DNA of 64,000 bases from Ilyomonas sp965219515 (GCA_965219515.1 OZ244776.1:2666001-2730000); one strand, 5' to 3'. Counted from the first letter of the stretch, positions 1 through 8,668 are shown. Translations and numbers: made by a program. Notes: generated by a model not told the origin, from the sequence alone.

Positions 1-142
1 TTGTTACATGCAAAAAATATCTCAATAATATCTGTACATTTGAAAGGTTGCTAAACTTTGAGCGAATCCGTTGCGTACTATTGTTATTTACCCGTTTTCC
101 AATAAATAACCTTTTTCATATTGTAAGCTAAATTATCCGATT

Positions 143-571
143 ATGCCTTTGAAAATCATTGATCATGGCACACCAGAATATAACGAAATGGTGAAGCTGC
201 GATATAATATTTTACGCAAACCGTTAGGGTTAGAATTTTTGCCCGAAGAACTGGAAAACGAAAAAAAGGATATTTTAATTTGCTTTTTTGATGATCCGGC
301 TCTTGAAGGCTGCTGTTTGCTTACACAAACCATCCCGCGCGAAGTAAGGCTGCGTCAAATGGCGGTTCTATCCGGTTTGCAGCGAAACGGCATTGGCAGA
401 GCGCTGATGCAGTTTGCCGAGAACATCGCCCGAGACAGAGGCTATACCAAAATTTGCATGCACGCCCGTAAAACCGCCATGGGGTTTTATGAAAAATTAG
501 GCTATAAAAAAACCGGACCTGAGTTTACAGAAGTTACGCTTCCGCATTATAAGATGGAGAAAGATTTGTAA
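143..571 (+). CDS. GNAT family N-acetyltransferase
   Basis: A 142-residue protein of the size of a single GNAT domain, which transfers an acetyl group from acetyl-CoA to an amine. The acetyl-CoA pyrophosphate-binding signature is visible as QRNGIGRAL at about residues 80-88. It is followed by the helix AENIARDRGYT and the C-terminal AMGFYEKLGY (112-121), the usual GNAT motif B region. The substrate cannot be read from the sequence. Small stand-alone GNATs of this type are often annotated as ElaA- or YjdJ-like. The ATG at the stated start is the first in frame, after an AT-rich leader. The gene stands alone; the next gene converges on it. Confidence 0.85.
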   Translation: MPLKIIDHGTPEYNEMVKLRYNILRKPLGLEFLPEELENEKKDILICFFDDPALEGCCLLTQTIPREVRLRQMAVLSGLQRNGIGRALMQFAENIARDRGYTKICMHARKTAMGFYEKLGYKKTGPEFTEVTLPHYKMEKDL

Positions 572-694
572 TTGTGAACAGTGAATAAATACAGGTATGT
601 TATGTGAACACATTTACAACTCATCTTACAATTCACGATTGACTTAATACCAAACGGGCGATGCACATAAATATCGCTGCCTGGCTTTGCCTTA

Positions 695-1171
695 TTATTT
701 CTTTTTGATATGAACATTAAACAAGGTTCTTATTGAACGTATCGTTTCTTCGTTCAACCCCTCTTTTGGCAACAGAAAAAAAGCGCGCGACGAAAAATAC
801 AAGTGAAAAAAATGCGGGCTTTCAAAAAAATGACTGAAATCGCTCCAGTTCCAATCTACAAATCCTCTTGTATTTTTTAAGCGTATCTGCCGTTCAAAAA
901 AGAAAATGGTAAAGCTTTCTTTAAATGTGGTAGAACGCCGGTAAATGGTATAAGGAAGCAAATACCAAAAGCTGACCATCAGAAACAACCACAATACAGT
1001 GCTTAACAAAAACGGCTCGGGGCGAATTTTTTTAGTATAAAATAAGACAGCCGATAAAATGGCGAATAAATTTACCAATATAACCAGCACCCTGATTTCC
1101 TGCCGCGTAATAAAGTGATAGCGCAAGCCCTGAAGCACTTTGGCTTTGTTGTAAGAGAAGCTGAACTGCAT
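695..1171 (-). CDS. YcxB-like membrane protein
   Basis: 158 residues. Two hydrophobic segments (about 28-46 and 54-75) are followed by a soluble part in which aromatic and basic residues alternate (about 85-150: SFTIFFFERQ, NWSDFSHFFESPHFFHLYF, FFLLPKEGL). Two N-terminal membrane helices plus a PH-like C-terminal domain is the pattern of the YcxB family, whose function is unknown. The ending, a short helix rich in E, T and I and then a lysine tail, also fits. The family assignment rests on pattern recognition. No operon partner is visible. Confidence 0.6.
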   Translation of the reverse strand: MQFSFSYNKAKVLQGLRYHFITRQEIRVLVILVNLFAILSAVLFYTKKIRPEPFLLSTVLWLFLMVSFWYLLPYTIYRRSTTFKESFTIFFFERQIRLKNTRGFVDWNWSDFSHFFESPHFFHLYFSSRAFFLLPKEGLNEETIRSIRTLFNVHIKKK

Positions 1172-1332
1172 ATTTCAAAAGTATATGTATTCATTCGCTT
1201 TTTTATAAATGATGGCGGTTTGTTTACGCAAATCTCATATAAGCGGATACGGTGATGATTGTAAAAAAACAACATTGCTTTTTTTTATCTTCTTTGGCAA
1301 GAAACTTGAAACATAAAACAAAAACACACAAT

Positions 1333-1590
1333 ATGAATACTGATTTTAATCTCGAACACAAGGAGGGAAAAGTTGCAAAAGCCATCGAAAAACAAACTTC
1401 AAAAATTCCTTCCGATGTTTTTCTATGGGCATCTTTTGCATCCATGGCGGCATCTGCTTTTATGCAATTTTCTACTAAAAAGAAAGAAAGCCTGTTTATC
1501 GGTCAGTGGGCGGCTCCTTTTTTATTACTTGGTATATATAATAAGCTGGTAAAACAGTTGGGACACGACAAAGAAGACAAAATGGATTAG
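1333..1590 (+). CDS. Small hypothetical membrane protein
   Basis: 85 residues from the ATG chosen here. An upstream in-frame ATG would add a low-complexity KQHCFFLSS leader that looks like untranslated DNA. The protein has a charged N-terminus (EHKEGKVAKAIEKQTSKIP) and two short hydrophobic stretches (FLWASFASMAASAFM and WAAPFLLLGIYNKLV), with a charged tail KQLGHDKEDKMD. Related small proteins of no known function are common in Chitinophagaceae (recollection, not a search). A strong hairpin terminator lies just after the stop, which supports a real gene. Confidence 0.6.
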   Translation: MNTDFNLEHKEGKVAKAIEKQTSKIPSDVFLWASFASMAASAFMQFSTKKKESLFIGQWAAPFLLLGIYNKLVKQLGHDKEDKMD

Positions 1591-1604
1591 ATTTTTTGTT
1601 ACAC

Positions 1605-1643
1605 AAAAAACCCCGTTTTGATTTTATCAAAACGGGGTTTTTA
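1605..1643. terminator. Bidirectional intrinsic terminator
   Basis: Nearly perfect inverted repeat with arms AAAACCCCGTTTTGAT and ATCAAAACGGGGTTTT and a very short loop. It has an A-run on the left and a T-run on the right, so it can terminate both the small plus-strand gene and the minus-strand M14 peptidase gene that ends 14 bases further on. Confidence 0.85.
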
Positions 1644-1656
1644 TTGTTGTATTCGC

Positions 1657-4155
1657 CTATTGCCCTACCAAAAAAACGGCGTTGGTAAATAATAGTTTCC
1701 CGCCTTCCCAAAACGCTCTGAACAGCGGATCATCGGCCATAAAAACAACATTGCCTCTGCCTACCTCTTTCACGCCAAATACAACACCGTCTTTTATCTG
1801 AGGCTTGGCCTTGCTGCCTGCAAAACCCGCCACATAATTATTTTTCTTAAACACGCCCACATTCCAGCCATCCTTTAAAAAGCTGTACACATTTTTATCC
1901 TGCTTTAGCGTGTAGTAATAATCGGGATAGCCATAACACAACGGGTGCGTATTGTCTATGTCTAATTTATAAATGGTTCCGGGAATAAATGTGGTGAGGT
2001 TGTCCTGTTCGCGCTCGCCGTATATTTTTAAAGCCGCATACGTGCTGTCGGATGATGTATCAGGCTTCGCTTCTTTTAATTTGATATACCAGTCGGCATT
2101 CGCCATCTGCGCCACGGCATCCTGCATGGCAATAATGTTACCGCCGCTTTGTACAAACGCTTTTAATTTTTCGGAAAGTGCATTGTCGTTAAACGCTTTG
2201 TAACTGCCATCCGGAAAAATAAGAACATTATACTCGCCGATGTCGGTCCGGTTTAAATCGTCGGCATTTATCAATGTTACCGGATAATGAAGCGATTGTT
2301 CAAAGAAGTGCCACACTTCGCCTGCACCAAGAGAAGAAGCCTGGCTGCCGGTTATAAGCGCCACTTTGGGAGCATGAATAAAATGAACATCGAAGGAACC
2401 GAAATCGGAGCCTTTTTCTACAAAGCCGGTTGATACAACATCAGGCTGCACATTAAATCGGCGACAGGCTTCATTTACTATTGTGTTCCAGTTGGCAATA
2501 TTGCTGCCGCGCAAAACAATAAGCGTTCCGGCAGCATAGTTTTTGCCATTGTATGTAAACGGCTTATCCGTAAACCGAACTTTTACATTGTGCGATAATA
2601 AATGAGCCAGCACTTTACCTGCATCGAATGATGTGTATGGAATGATAATGCCATAGCTGCTTTGCACCGGCGTAATCTCTGTAGCCTGCATACCCGATTG
2701 CACCGCCAGTTTTTCCTTTACGCCATATGCTTTTACATTAAAAACATAAGGCAGCGACCAGGCTGTAATATCATACGTTGCAGAATCTTTCAAAAAGCTT
2801 TTCGGTTCAAACAACACTCTTACCAGCGTGCCCCGCGGCTGATAAGCCGATACGGCAAGCTGGTATCCTTCATCGGCATAATCTTCTTCTTTTTCTGTTT
2901 GGTAATTGTATCCTCTGAAAGATTTTGAAGATGTAACGCCATACTCAATATGATTGTTAGAAAGCAAAGTGGCAACGGCATCCAATTGGTTTTTATCTTT
3001 CGCCGTTAAAATATATGTTTTATAAGGTGCGTCTGCCGCGTTGGCGGCGTTGGCAAAAAACTGTTTGTATTCGCTGATTAACTTGGGCGCATTTACCGAC
3101 GCCATTTCTAATGTTGATAATCCGGTGGTAAAATGATGCGTAGCTCTGTCCACCAGCGTAAGCGTATCACCGTCGTTTTTCTTTATTCCCAAACCGCCTG
3201 CAGGTCCGCCGCCCTGCTCATACGTCATGCCAATGGCACCGTTATACATCGGATAGGTATCGCCGTAAGAAGGATATAATAAATCAAAGATTTGCCTGGT
3301 AAAATAAAGCCAGCCGTTGGCATCGAAATACTTCGCATTATTCTTACCGATAGTTACCTGAAAGTCGCGCTGCCACTGCGTAATAGCCTGATGATAAGGC
3401 TCGGCGGCGGGTGCAAAATAGTAAGGCGCATTCGGGCTTTGCTCGTGGTAATCTACGTGTATCTGCGGCAGCCAGTCGTTATATTTTTTCATGCGCTGCT
3501 GGGTTTCTATCTGCGTTTCCCAGGCCCAGTCGCGGTTTAAATCAAAATTATAATGGTTGCTTCTGCCGCCCGGCCAAGGCTCGTGATGCTCGCGCGCCTG
3601 CGGATCGGGATTGTAATTTTCGCCAACAACCGATTTATACCAGTTGATATAACGGTCTCTGCCATCGGGGTTTACGCAGGGATCCATAATAACAACCGTA
3701 TTTTTTAGCCACTGTTTTGTTTGTGTGTTGCTGTCGTTCACAAGCGCAAATAAGGTAAGCATCGCTGCTTCTGACGAAGAAGTTTCGTTGCCATGCACGT
3801 TATAGCTAAGCCATACAATGGCAGGTGTATTTTCCGTTTGCGCCGCGATATTATCCTGTAAAGAACCCGATAACCGAAGATTGTTTTTACGAATGTCTTC
3901 TATTCGCTGCAAGTTTTCGGGCAGTGCCACGTATGCCAGCAACAAATCTCTGCCTTCATTGGTTTGCCCATATTTTTCAATCTTTACCATTTCCGGCTTT
4001 GCCGCTGCAACGGCTCTGAAATAATCGTCCACTTTATAAGTTGGCGTGTAATGCGTGCCTACTTTATAACCCAAAAACTGTTCGGGAGAAACAAGCTGTG
4101 CAGAACCGGTAAAAAAAACAACAAGAAAGAAGATAAAAAGACAGGTAGTTTTCAT
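1657..4155 (-). CDS. Secreted M14 family zinc carboxypeptidase
   Basis: 832 residues with a signal peptide (residues 1-19, ending GSAQ). The peptidase M14 domain covers about residues 25-350. Visible zinc ligands are H121 and E124 (HGNE), and H233 or H237 in HVDYHEQ. NPDGRDR at 162-168 is the usual substrate-binding stretch, and E313 in GMTYEQGGG is the likely catalytic glutamate. The region after about residue 600 (KVALITGSQASSLGAGE onward) resembles the glutamine-amidotransferase-like domain that ends many Bacteroidota M14 proteins. The enzyme probably trims peptides in the periplasm or outside the cell. Monocistronic, with a shared terminator downstream. Confidence 0.88.
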   Translation of the reverse strand: MKTTCLFIFFLVVFFTGSAQLVSPEQFLGYKVGTHYTPTYKVDDYFRAVAAAKPEMVKIEKYGQTNEGRDLLLAYVALPENLQRIEDIRKNNLRLSGSLQDNIAAQTENTPAIVWLSYNVHGNETSSSEAAMLTLFALVNDSNTQTKQWLKNTVVIMDPCVNPDGRDRYINWYKSVVGENYNPDPQAREHHEPWPGGRSNHYNFDLNRDWAWETQIETQQRMKKYNDWLPQIHVDYHEQSPNAPYYFAPAAEPYHQAITQWQRDFQVTIGKNNAKYFDANGWLYFTRQIFDLLYPSYGDTYPMYNGAIGMTYEQGGGPAGGLGIKKNDGDTLTLVDRATHHFTTGLSTLEMASVNAPKLISEYKQFFANAANAADAPYKTYILTAKDKNQLDAVATLLSNNHIEYGVTSSKSFRGYNYQTEKEEDYADEGYQLAVSAYQPRGTLVRVLFEPKSFLKDSATYDITAWSLPYVFNVKAYGVKEKLAVQSGMQATEITPVQSSYGIIIPYTSFDAGKVLAHLLSHNVKVRFTDKPFTYNGKNYAAGTLIVLRGSNIANWNTIVNEACRRFNVQPDVVSTGFVEKGSDFGSFDVHFIHAPKVALITGSQASSLGAGEVWHFFEQSLHYPVTLINADDLNRTDIGEYNVLIFPDGSYKAFNDNALSEKLKAFVQSGGNIIAMQDAVAQMANADWYIKLKEAKPDTSSDSTYAALKIYGEREQDNLTTFIPGTIYKLDIDNTHPLCYGYPDYYYTLKQDKNVYSFLKDGWNVGVFKKNNYVAGFAGSKAKPQIKDGVVFGVKEVGRGNVVFMADDPLFRAFWEGGKLLFTNAVFLVGQ

Positions 4156-4220
4156 AGCATGTTTTAGCGCGTGAAAATATTAAATAAGCGATGATGAACA
4201 GGATTGGCAACAATAAAATT

Positions 4221-4658
4221 TTACACACGCATATAATCGTCCTGCCAGTTGATGATAGCCTGCTTTATGTTTTTCGGAGATAATTTTTCTCTGATGGCCC
4301 GATCCAGTAAAGGCAGCAGTTCTCCGTCTGAAGCAAAGCGAAGCGCGGCAATTTGCCCGAACGATAATTGTTGTTCCAAAGGTTCAAACCGTTTGTTTGT
4401 TAGCTGATAATATCGCAGCCGCATTTCTAACCTTACAATTCTATCCTGATTGCCCAACGCATAATGTTGCCGCAACATAACAGCTACATAAAAAATAAAA
4501 AGCAGCACAATGGTTATCCATATATAAAAAACCTGCTGAAACGGTGAATGAAAGATGTTGTAGAACGAAATAAAAATGGCCGCCGCCAGCAATGGCAAAA
4601 GGACGTAGTGATGCGGCGGATAAAATTTAAGATGATTTTTGTAATTCTGTGTTTCCAT
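4221..4658 (-). CDS. DUF6526 family membrane protein
   Basis: 145 residues. The start METQNYKNHLKFYPPHHY is typical of DUF6526 proteins of Bacteroidota. Two transmembrane segments follow (about 20-37 and 44-61), then a soluble helical C-terminus with RIVRLEMRLRYYQLTNKRF and a final INWQDDYMRV. Its function is unknown. A -7-like box TAGTTTTG stands only four bases before the ATG on the same strand, so the transcript may be leaderless. The gene lies between the M14 peptidase (same strand) and the divergent sod gene, and seems to be a separate unit. Confidence 0.7.
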   Translation of the reverse strand: METQNYKNHLKFYPPHHYVLLPLLAAAIFISFYNIFHSPFQQVFYIWITIVLLFIFYVAVMLRQHYALGNQDRIVRLEMRLRYYQLTNKRFEPLEQQLSFGQIAALRFASDGELLPLLDRAIREKLSPKNIKQAIINWQDDYMRV

Positions 4659-4662
4659 ACGG

Positions 4663-4670
4663 CAAAACTA
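4663..4670 (-). promoter_or_regulatory. Possible -7 box of a leaderless DUF6526 transcript
   Basis: The minus strand reads TAGTTTTG, a match to the Bacteroidota -7 consensus TAnnTTTG, followed by CCGT and the ATG. With transcription normally starting a few bases after this box, the mRNA would begin at or next to the start codon. No clear -33 box is visible. Confidence 0.35.
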
Positions 4671-4810
4671 AGCCACCGCAATATACTACCGGCGGCGGTT
4701 TGTTTTATTTGCTTCTCTTTTTGCTGATTGTGCCATAAGATATTTCAGTTAAAAGGTTAATGTATTTTTTGTCTGATATTGCGTCTCATCTTCCGCTTTT
4801 CAGCTCTCAC

Positions 4811-4841
4811 TTTCTACATCTCTTATCATTCCATACCTTTG
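4811..4841 (+). promoter_or_regulatory. Bacteroidota-type promoter of sod
   Basis: TTTC at 4811-4814, nineteen bases, then TACCTTTG at 4834-4841. This fits the Bacteroidota -33/-7 pattern (TTTG / TAnnTTTG), with one mismatch in the -33 box. The box is 33 bases before the chosen ATG, leaving a short leader. Confidence 0.6.
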
Positions 4842-4874
4842 TTATTATTATTTCATTTAAAAACACCAGATTTT

Positions 4875-5480
4875 ATGCCATTTACATTACCGCCGCTGCC
4901 ATACGCACCTGACGCGCTGGAGCCTAACATTGACGCGCAAACCATGACCATACACCACGATAAGCACCATCAGGCTTATGTAGACAATCTGAACAAAGCC
5001 ATTGCAGGTACAGAAAACGAAGGCAAAAGCCTGGAAGACATTGTAAAGATGGCCGGAAGCATTTCGCCGGCTGTTCGCAACAATGGCGGCGGGCACTGGA
5101 ACCATTCTTTTTTTTGGCCGCTGTTAACCGCAAACAGCAGTGCACCCACCGGCGAGATAGCCGATGCCATCAACACCACCTTTGGTTCGCTTGACGCTTT
5201 TAAAGAGAAGTTTAATGCGGCGGCTACCACACGCTTTGGCAGCGGCTGGGCATGGCTGATTGTAAAAGACGGAAAACTGGAAGTAACTTCTACTCCCAAC
5301 CAGGATAATCCGCTGATGGATGTTGCCGAAGTAAAAGGCATGCCCATTCTTGGCGTTGACGTTTGGGAACATGCTTATTATCTTAAATATCAAAACCGCC
5401 GCGCCGAATATCTTGCCGCATTTTGGAATGTGATAGACTGGGCGAAAGTTGCCGAACTTTATGCGTCGGCTAAAAAGTAA
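4875..5480 (+). CDS. Superoxide dismutase (Fe/Mn family)
   Basis: 201 residues from the ATG after the promoter; the longer upstream reading is rejected because the TACCTTTG promoter lies inside it. Converts superoxide to hydrogen peroxide and oxygen. Metal ligands are H27 (TMTIHH), H77 (HWNHSFFW), D162 and H166 (DVWEHAYY). The second-sphere glutamine sits at PNQDNPLM (Q143) and the GGG run is at 71-73, the arrangement of Mn-type or cambialistic enzymes rather than strict Fe enzymes. There is no signal peptide, so it is cytoplasmic. A terminator follows directly. Metal choice is inferred from these two positions only. Confidence 0.95.
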   Translation: MPFTLPPLPYAPDALEPNIDAQTMTIHHDKHHQAYVDNLNKAIAGTENEGKSLEDIVKMAGSISPAVRNNGGGHWNHSFFWPLLTANSSAPTGEIADAINTTFGSLDAFKEKFNAAATTRFGSGWAWLIVKDGKLEVTSTPNQDNPLMDVAEVKGMPILGVDVWEHAYYLKYQNRRAEYLAAFWNVIDWAKVAELYASAKK

Positions 5481-5497
5481 ATCTTTAATTTTTCATT

Positions 5498-5530
5498 GCC
5501 ACCGGTTCATTGCCGGTGGCTTTTTATTTT
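5498..5530 (+). terminator. Intrinsic terminator after sod
   Basis: Perfect 8-bp stem GCCACCGG/CCGGTGGC with a seven-base loop, followed by TTTTTATTTT. The T-run ends just before the next gene's start codon. Confidence 0.85.
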
Positions 5531-5536
5531 ATCGTT

Positions 5537-6145
5537 ATGAAATCAATTCTTTTTTTATTATTGTCCGTATTCCTTCTTGCCTCATGCAGCAGCGACAGTA
5601 AAAAAATTCTAATCATGTCGAAAGGCAAAGCCACAATAGACAAAGAGGCAAAAACAATAACGGTTGAATCTGGCACCAGCCATGAAGAACAAACGGTTGA
5701 GTTTCCGGCAGACGGAAATCTTACGTTGCAGCTAACCAGTCAAAGCGGTAAAAGCCCGGTTGATGTTCCGGACAAAGGATATTATGTATTGAATGCAAAA
5801 ACAGATACCATCATTGGCAGCTATCAGAATTACAGCGCGCCTGCTGCCGCAAACAAAACCATCACACAGGAAGATTTAAAACACAGCATAGATTCGTTGC
5901 AGCAATTGTTGGCAGGCAATGCAGGCGCAGCTAACAAAACGTATTATATTTTACCCGGAAAGGCGGTAAAAATTACCGACAACCTGAATGCAACGATGGT
6001 TGGACCGTTTAATTCGCTGACCACGCTTGAGCAAAGCGGCGATACACAGCCTGAAGTTTATAAATTTTATACCAGTAAAGATGTGCGCGAAACGCTTTCG
6101 CATTTGCAGGAGTTGACCATTGCGCCACCTTCGCCGAATCAATGA
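5537..6145 (+). CDS. Putative lipoprotein, function unknown
   Basis: 202 residues from the ATG that gives a clean lipoprotein signal peptide (MKSILFLLLSVFLLASC, lipidated Cys 17); an upstream in-frame start would overlap the terminator. The mature part has a beta-rich region with KATIDKEAKTITVESG near the N-terminus, then GYYVLNAKTDTIIGSYQNY, and ends with TSKDVRETLSHLQELT. It has no recognised enzymatic motif. Probably anchored to the outer or inner membrane. The gene directly follows the sod terminator and has no operon partner on its strand. Confidence 0.7.
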   Translation: MKSILFLLLSVFLLASCSSDSKKILIMSKGKATIDKEAKTITVESGTSHEEQTVEFPADGNLTLQLTSQSGKSPVDVPDKGYYVLNAKTDTIIGSYQNYSAPAAANKTITQEDLKHSIDSLQQLLAGNAGAANKTYYILPGKAVKITDNLNATMVGPFNSLTTLEQSGDTQPEVYKFYTSKDVRETLSHLQELTIAPPSPNQ

Positions 6146-6238
6146 TTTCAGGGTTAGGAAGACAATGAAGTTGCATAAATGGCAGGTTGAAAAGAAGCAG
6201 GTTTGCATTTGCCTGACTTCCGGTCTTCCCGGCTTTTT

Positions 6239-6469
6239 TCATGGTACCGGATCGTATCCGCTGCCGCCCCACGGATGGCATCGGCTGATACGCTTTACCG
6301 ATAACCAAAACCCTTTTAGCAAACCGTATTTTTTTAAAGCCTGAATAGAATAATTTGAACACGTGGGCGTGAAACGGCATTTCGGACCAAGAAGAGGCGA
6401 AATAATATATTGATAAATTTTTATCAGAAATATAAACGGGTAGCTAAGTATGGTGAGAAATTTCTTCAT
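6239..6469 (-). CDS. yidD: Membrane protein insertion efficiency factor YidD
   Basis: 76 residues with the YidD (DUF37) core: an amphipathic N-terminus (IKIYQYIISPLLG), the conserved CRFTPTCSNYSIQAL and the ending ISRCHPWGGSGYDPVP. YidD helps the YidC insertase place proteins in the inner membrane. It starts inside the 3' end of rnpA (26-base overlap), the usual bacterial arrangement rpmH-rnpA-yidD, which implies translational coupling. No yidC follows on this strand. Confidence 0.95.
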   Translation of the reverse strand: MKKFLTILSYPFIFLIKIYQYIISPLLGPKCRFTPTCSNYSIQALKKYGLLKGFWLSVKRISRCHPWGGSGYDPVP

Positions 6470-6851
6470 TCAGCCGCTTTATTAATTCTCGAATGATAAC
6501 GGGCATTTTTGTCTGCAACAAACCGCCTTGCGGCAACACTTTATCTGCAAATAAAAAAAATACGATCACTTGCCTGTTCTGCTGTTCAAGATGCTGATGC
6601 AAAGGTAATTTATGCAGCCGGTACGCTTCGCGCAGCAATCGTTTAATGCGGTTTCGGTGAACTGCTTTTTTAAAATTGCGGCTGTTTACACCAACGCCTG
6701 CTTTTACGGTGTTATCCATTTGCTGCGAAGGCAGCAGATAAAATATTTTTACCGGAAAGATGAAAAACGATTGCCTGGCATCAAACAGTTGGGCAAACTG
6801 CTTTTTGCTTTTTAATTTTTCCTTTCTGTTGTATGAAAATAATTTACCCAT
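6444..6851 (-). CDS. rnpA: Ribonuclease P protein component
   Basis: 135 residues from the ATG (MGKLFSYNRKEKLKSKKQF); a TTG three codons upstream is possible but less likely. Protein subunit of RNase P, which binds the catalytic RNA and the 5' leader of pre-tRNA. The family signature is clear: GVNSRNFKKAVHRNRIKRLL followed by REAYRL. The N-terminal KLKSKKQFAQLFDAR is also typical. It lies between rpmH and yidD and overlaps yidD. Confidence 0.95.
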   Translation of the reverse strand: MGKLFSYNRKEKLKSKKQFAQLFDARQSFFIFPVKIFYLLPSQQMDNTVKAGVGVNSRNFKKAVHRNRIKRLLREAYRLHKLPLHQHLEQQNRQVIVFFLFADKVLPQGGLLQTKMPVIIRELIKRLNEEISHHT

Positions 6852-6863
6852 AACCGGCAAAAC

Positions 6864-6885
6864 AAAAAGCCCCGCAAGGAGGCTT
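6864..6885 (-). terminator. Hairpin between rpmH and rnpA
   Basis: The minus strand reads AAGCCTC, a short loop, then GGGGCTT and a T-run, a 7-bp stem with one G-T pair. It may act as an attenuator giving more rpmH than rnpA mRNA, as is usual for this cluster; this role is inferred. Confidence 0.45.
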
Positions 6886-6928
6886 ATGAAATATCTGATC
6901 TGCTTTTATTTGGTAAAAGCGGTTTGCT

Positions 6929-7084
6929 TTATTTTAATTTTCTTTCGTCGGAAACCGTCAGCTTATGACGACCTTTCGCACGGCGGCTTGCCAATACCTT
7001 GCGGCCATTTGCGGTTTGCATGCGCTTTCGAAAACCATGAACCGATTTGCGGCGGCGGTTATGCGGTTGGAATGTACGTTTCAT
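6929..7084 (-). CDS. rpmH: 50S ribosomal protein L34
   Basis: 51 residues. The reverse strand reads MKRTFQPHNRRRKSVHGF then RKRMQTANGRKVLASRRAKG and ends in RHKLTVSDERKLK. This is full-length L34, with the diagnostic KRTFQP start and the GFRxRMxTxxGRxVLxxRRxKGR core. The usual first gene of the rpmH-rnpA-yidD cluster. A TAnnTTTG box lies upstream on the same strand. Confidence 0.98.
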   Translation of the reverse strand: MKRTFQPHNRRRKSVHGFRKRMQTANGRKVLASRRAKGRHKLTVSDERKLK

Positions 7085-7168
7085 TATTTTGCGTTTATTA
7101 CAACTTTAAAAATATTGTTATGTCAGGCAGGCAACAGCACCATCACTGCGCGCCCGGTGAAAGGGTTG

Positions 7169-7176
7169 CAAAAGTA
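7169..7176 (-). promoter_or_regulatory. Candidate -7 box of rpmH
   Basis: The minus strand reads TACTTTTG, an exact TAnnTTTG match, about 85 bases before the rpmH ATG. No convincing -33 box is seen at the expected distance. Confidence 0.4.
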
Positions 7177-7361
7177 AAGGAAAAAGAGATAAAGTGCACG
7201 ATATAAGAAACAAGATGCCCGATTAAACAAGTAAGGTTTAAGAGAAATGTAACAGGATGAAATGTCTGATGGCATGACAAAAACGATAAACTAACCTGAT
7301 TGAGCTATTTTCTTTATATGAATAAAAATGATAGTCATCAAACATATCATGCCATCAAAGA

Positions 7362-8204
7362 TTACAGTTCAACAAATTCTGACATCACAGGTTCGCCGTA
7401 AAATTTTTCGGCCTGCCTGTTAAAGTCCATGGTATCGTCGGTGGTATAAAAAGAGCGTCCGGCAAATTTGCCAAGTTTCGATTCAATATCAGAATGGCGC
7501 AACAAATAATCTTCAAGGCTTTTTGCTATAATTGCGCCCTGCGACACAACTTTTATATCTACCGGCATGTATTCGCAGATTTTCTTCATTAGCAACGGGT
7601 AATGCGTACAGGCAAGCAGCACCGTATCTATTTTTCGGTTTTTCCTGATAAGCTGATCTATATTTTTTTTGATGAAATAATTAGCGCCGTGGTGTTCGTG
7701 CTCGTTATTTTCCACCAGAGGCACCCACATGGGGCAGGCTTCCTGTATGACATCTACCCGGGGAAAAAACTTATTGATTTCAATTACATAAGACTGCGAT
7801 TGCACGGTGCCTTTGGTAGCCAGAATACCAATTTTTTTATTACGTGTAAAACTGCCGATGACTTCGGAAGTAGGGCGTATAACACCCAACACCCGTTTCG
7901 ACGGGTCTATTTTCGGCAAGTCGTTTTGCTGTATGGTTCGCAACGCTTTGGCAGAAGCCGTGTTGCAGGCAAGAATTACCAGCGGGCAACCTTTGTTAAA
8001 CAACCATTGCACGCATTGCAAGGTGTATTGATACACCGCTTCAAATGAACGATTGCCGTAAGGCGCACGCGCATTATCGCCAAAATAGATGTAATTGTAT
8101 TGTGGCAGCTTCTGCACAATGGCTTTCAGCACGGTAAGGCCGCCATAGCCGGAATCGAAAACGCCGATAGAAGAAGTTGGTTCGGAATGAATCTGGTTCA
8201 TCAT
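7362..8204 (-). CDS. murI: Glutamate racemase
   Basis: 280 residues. Interconverts L- and D-glutamate to supply D-Glu for peptidoglycan. All signatures are present: IGVFDSGYGGLTVL (catalytic Asp 17), the first catalytic cysteine C80 in ILACNTASA, and the second, C199 with H201, in LLACTHYPLL. There is no signal peptide, so it is cytoplasmic. Two ATGs stand in tandem at the start. A TAGTTTTG box occurs seven bases upstream, so the leader may be very short. Single gene. Confidence 0.96.
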   Translation of the reverse strand: MMNQIHSEPTSSIGVFDSGYGGLTVLKAIVQKLPQYNYIYFGDNARAPYGNRSFEAVYQYTLQCVQWLFNKGCPLVILACNTASAKALRTIQQNDLPKIDPSKRVLGVIRPTSEVIGSFTRNKKIGILATKGTVQSQSYVIEINKFFPRVDVIQEACPMWVPLVENNEHEHHGANYFIKKNIDQLIRKNRKIDTVLLACTHYPLLMKKICEYMPVDIKVVSQGAIIAKSLEDYLLRHSDIESKLGKFAGRSFYTTDDTMDFNRQAEKFYGEPVMSEFVEL

Positions 8205-8232
8205 AACATTTCAAAACTAAGCATAACGGCAT

Positions 8233-8263
8233 AAAAAAAGCTACCGTTTACCAACGATAGCTT
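8233..8263 (-). terminator. Intrinsic terminator of the Met-rich protein gene
   Basis: The minus strand reads AAGCTATCG, an eight-base loop, CGGTAGCTT and a run of T. It is a 9-bp stem with one T-G pair, placed 22 bases after the stop. Confidence 0.75.
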
Positions 8264-8284
8264 CTATGCAAAGTCTTTACTTTT

Positions 8285-8668
8285 TTACATCATGGTGCTG
8301 TCTTTCTTCATTTTCATCTTGTTCATTTTATCGTGCATTGGCATTTTTCCCATCGTTCCATCCATATAAACACATTCACCATCCTTCAACATTTTTGTTT
8401 TACCGTCTTTCATTTTCACCATGCCATCTGCCATAACTACGGTGCCGTTAGACAATGTCATCTGTTCGGTCATCGGCATTGTTTCTCCGCCTTTCATTAC
8501 CATTGGCGTTCCGTCTTTCATCATAACACAATCTTTCATTTTGTTACGCATCATTTTGTTGTTCATACCCATGGTGTCTCCGCTCATCGGGCGCATGGCA
8601 GAAGAATCCTGCGAAAAGGCGGTTGCGCCGATAAGCAATACAGTTACAAATGCAATAATCTTTTTCAT
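8285..8668 (-). CDS. Secreted Met-rich DUF6799-type protein
   Basis: 127 residues with a signal peptide (MKKIIAFVTVLLIGATAFS). The mature protein is very rich in Met, Lys and Asp and is built from repeated units of the form M-x-D-G-x-x-M (MMKDGTPMVMKGG, VMADGMVKMKDG, MLKDGECVYMDG). This is the DUF6799 pattern seen in Bacteroidota. Such Met-rich periplasmic proteins may bind copper or other soft metals; this is an inference from composition. The gene is monocistronic with its own terminator. Two cysteines are present (one in DCVMM, one in GECVY). Confidence 0.7.
   Translation of the reverse strand: MKKIIAFVTVLLIGATAFSQDSSAMRPMSGDTMGMNNKMMRNKMKDCVMMKDGTPMVMKGGETMPMTEQMTLSNGTVVMADGMVKMKDGKTKMLKDGECVYMDGTMGKMPMHDKMNKMKMKKDSTMM

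Noticed and set aside
6760..7206. Plus-strand open frames across rnpA/rpmH
   Set aside because: Antisense to rpmH and rnpA, which are certain; no domain.
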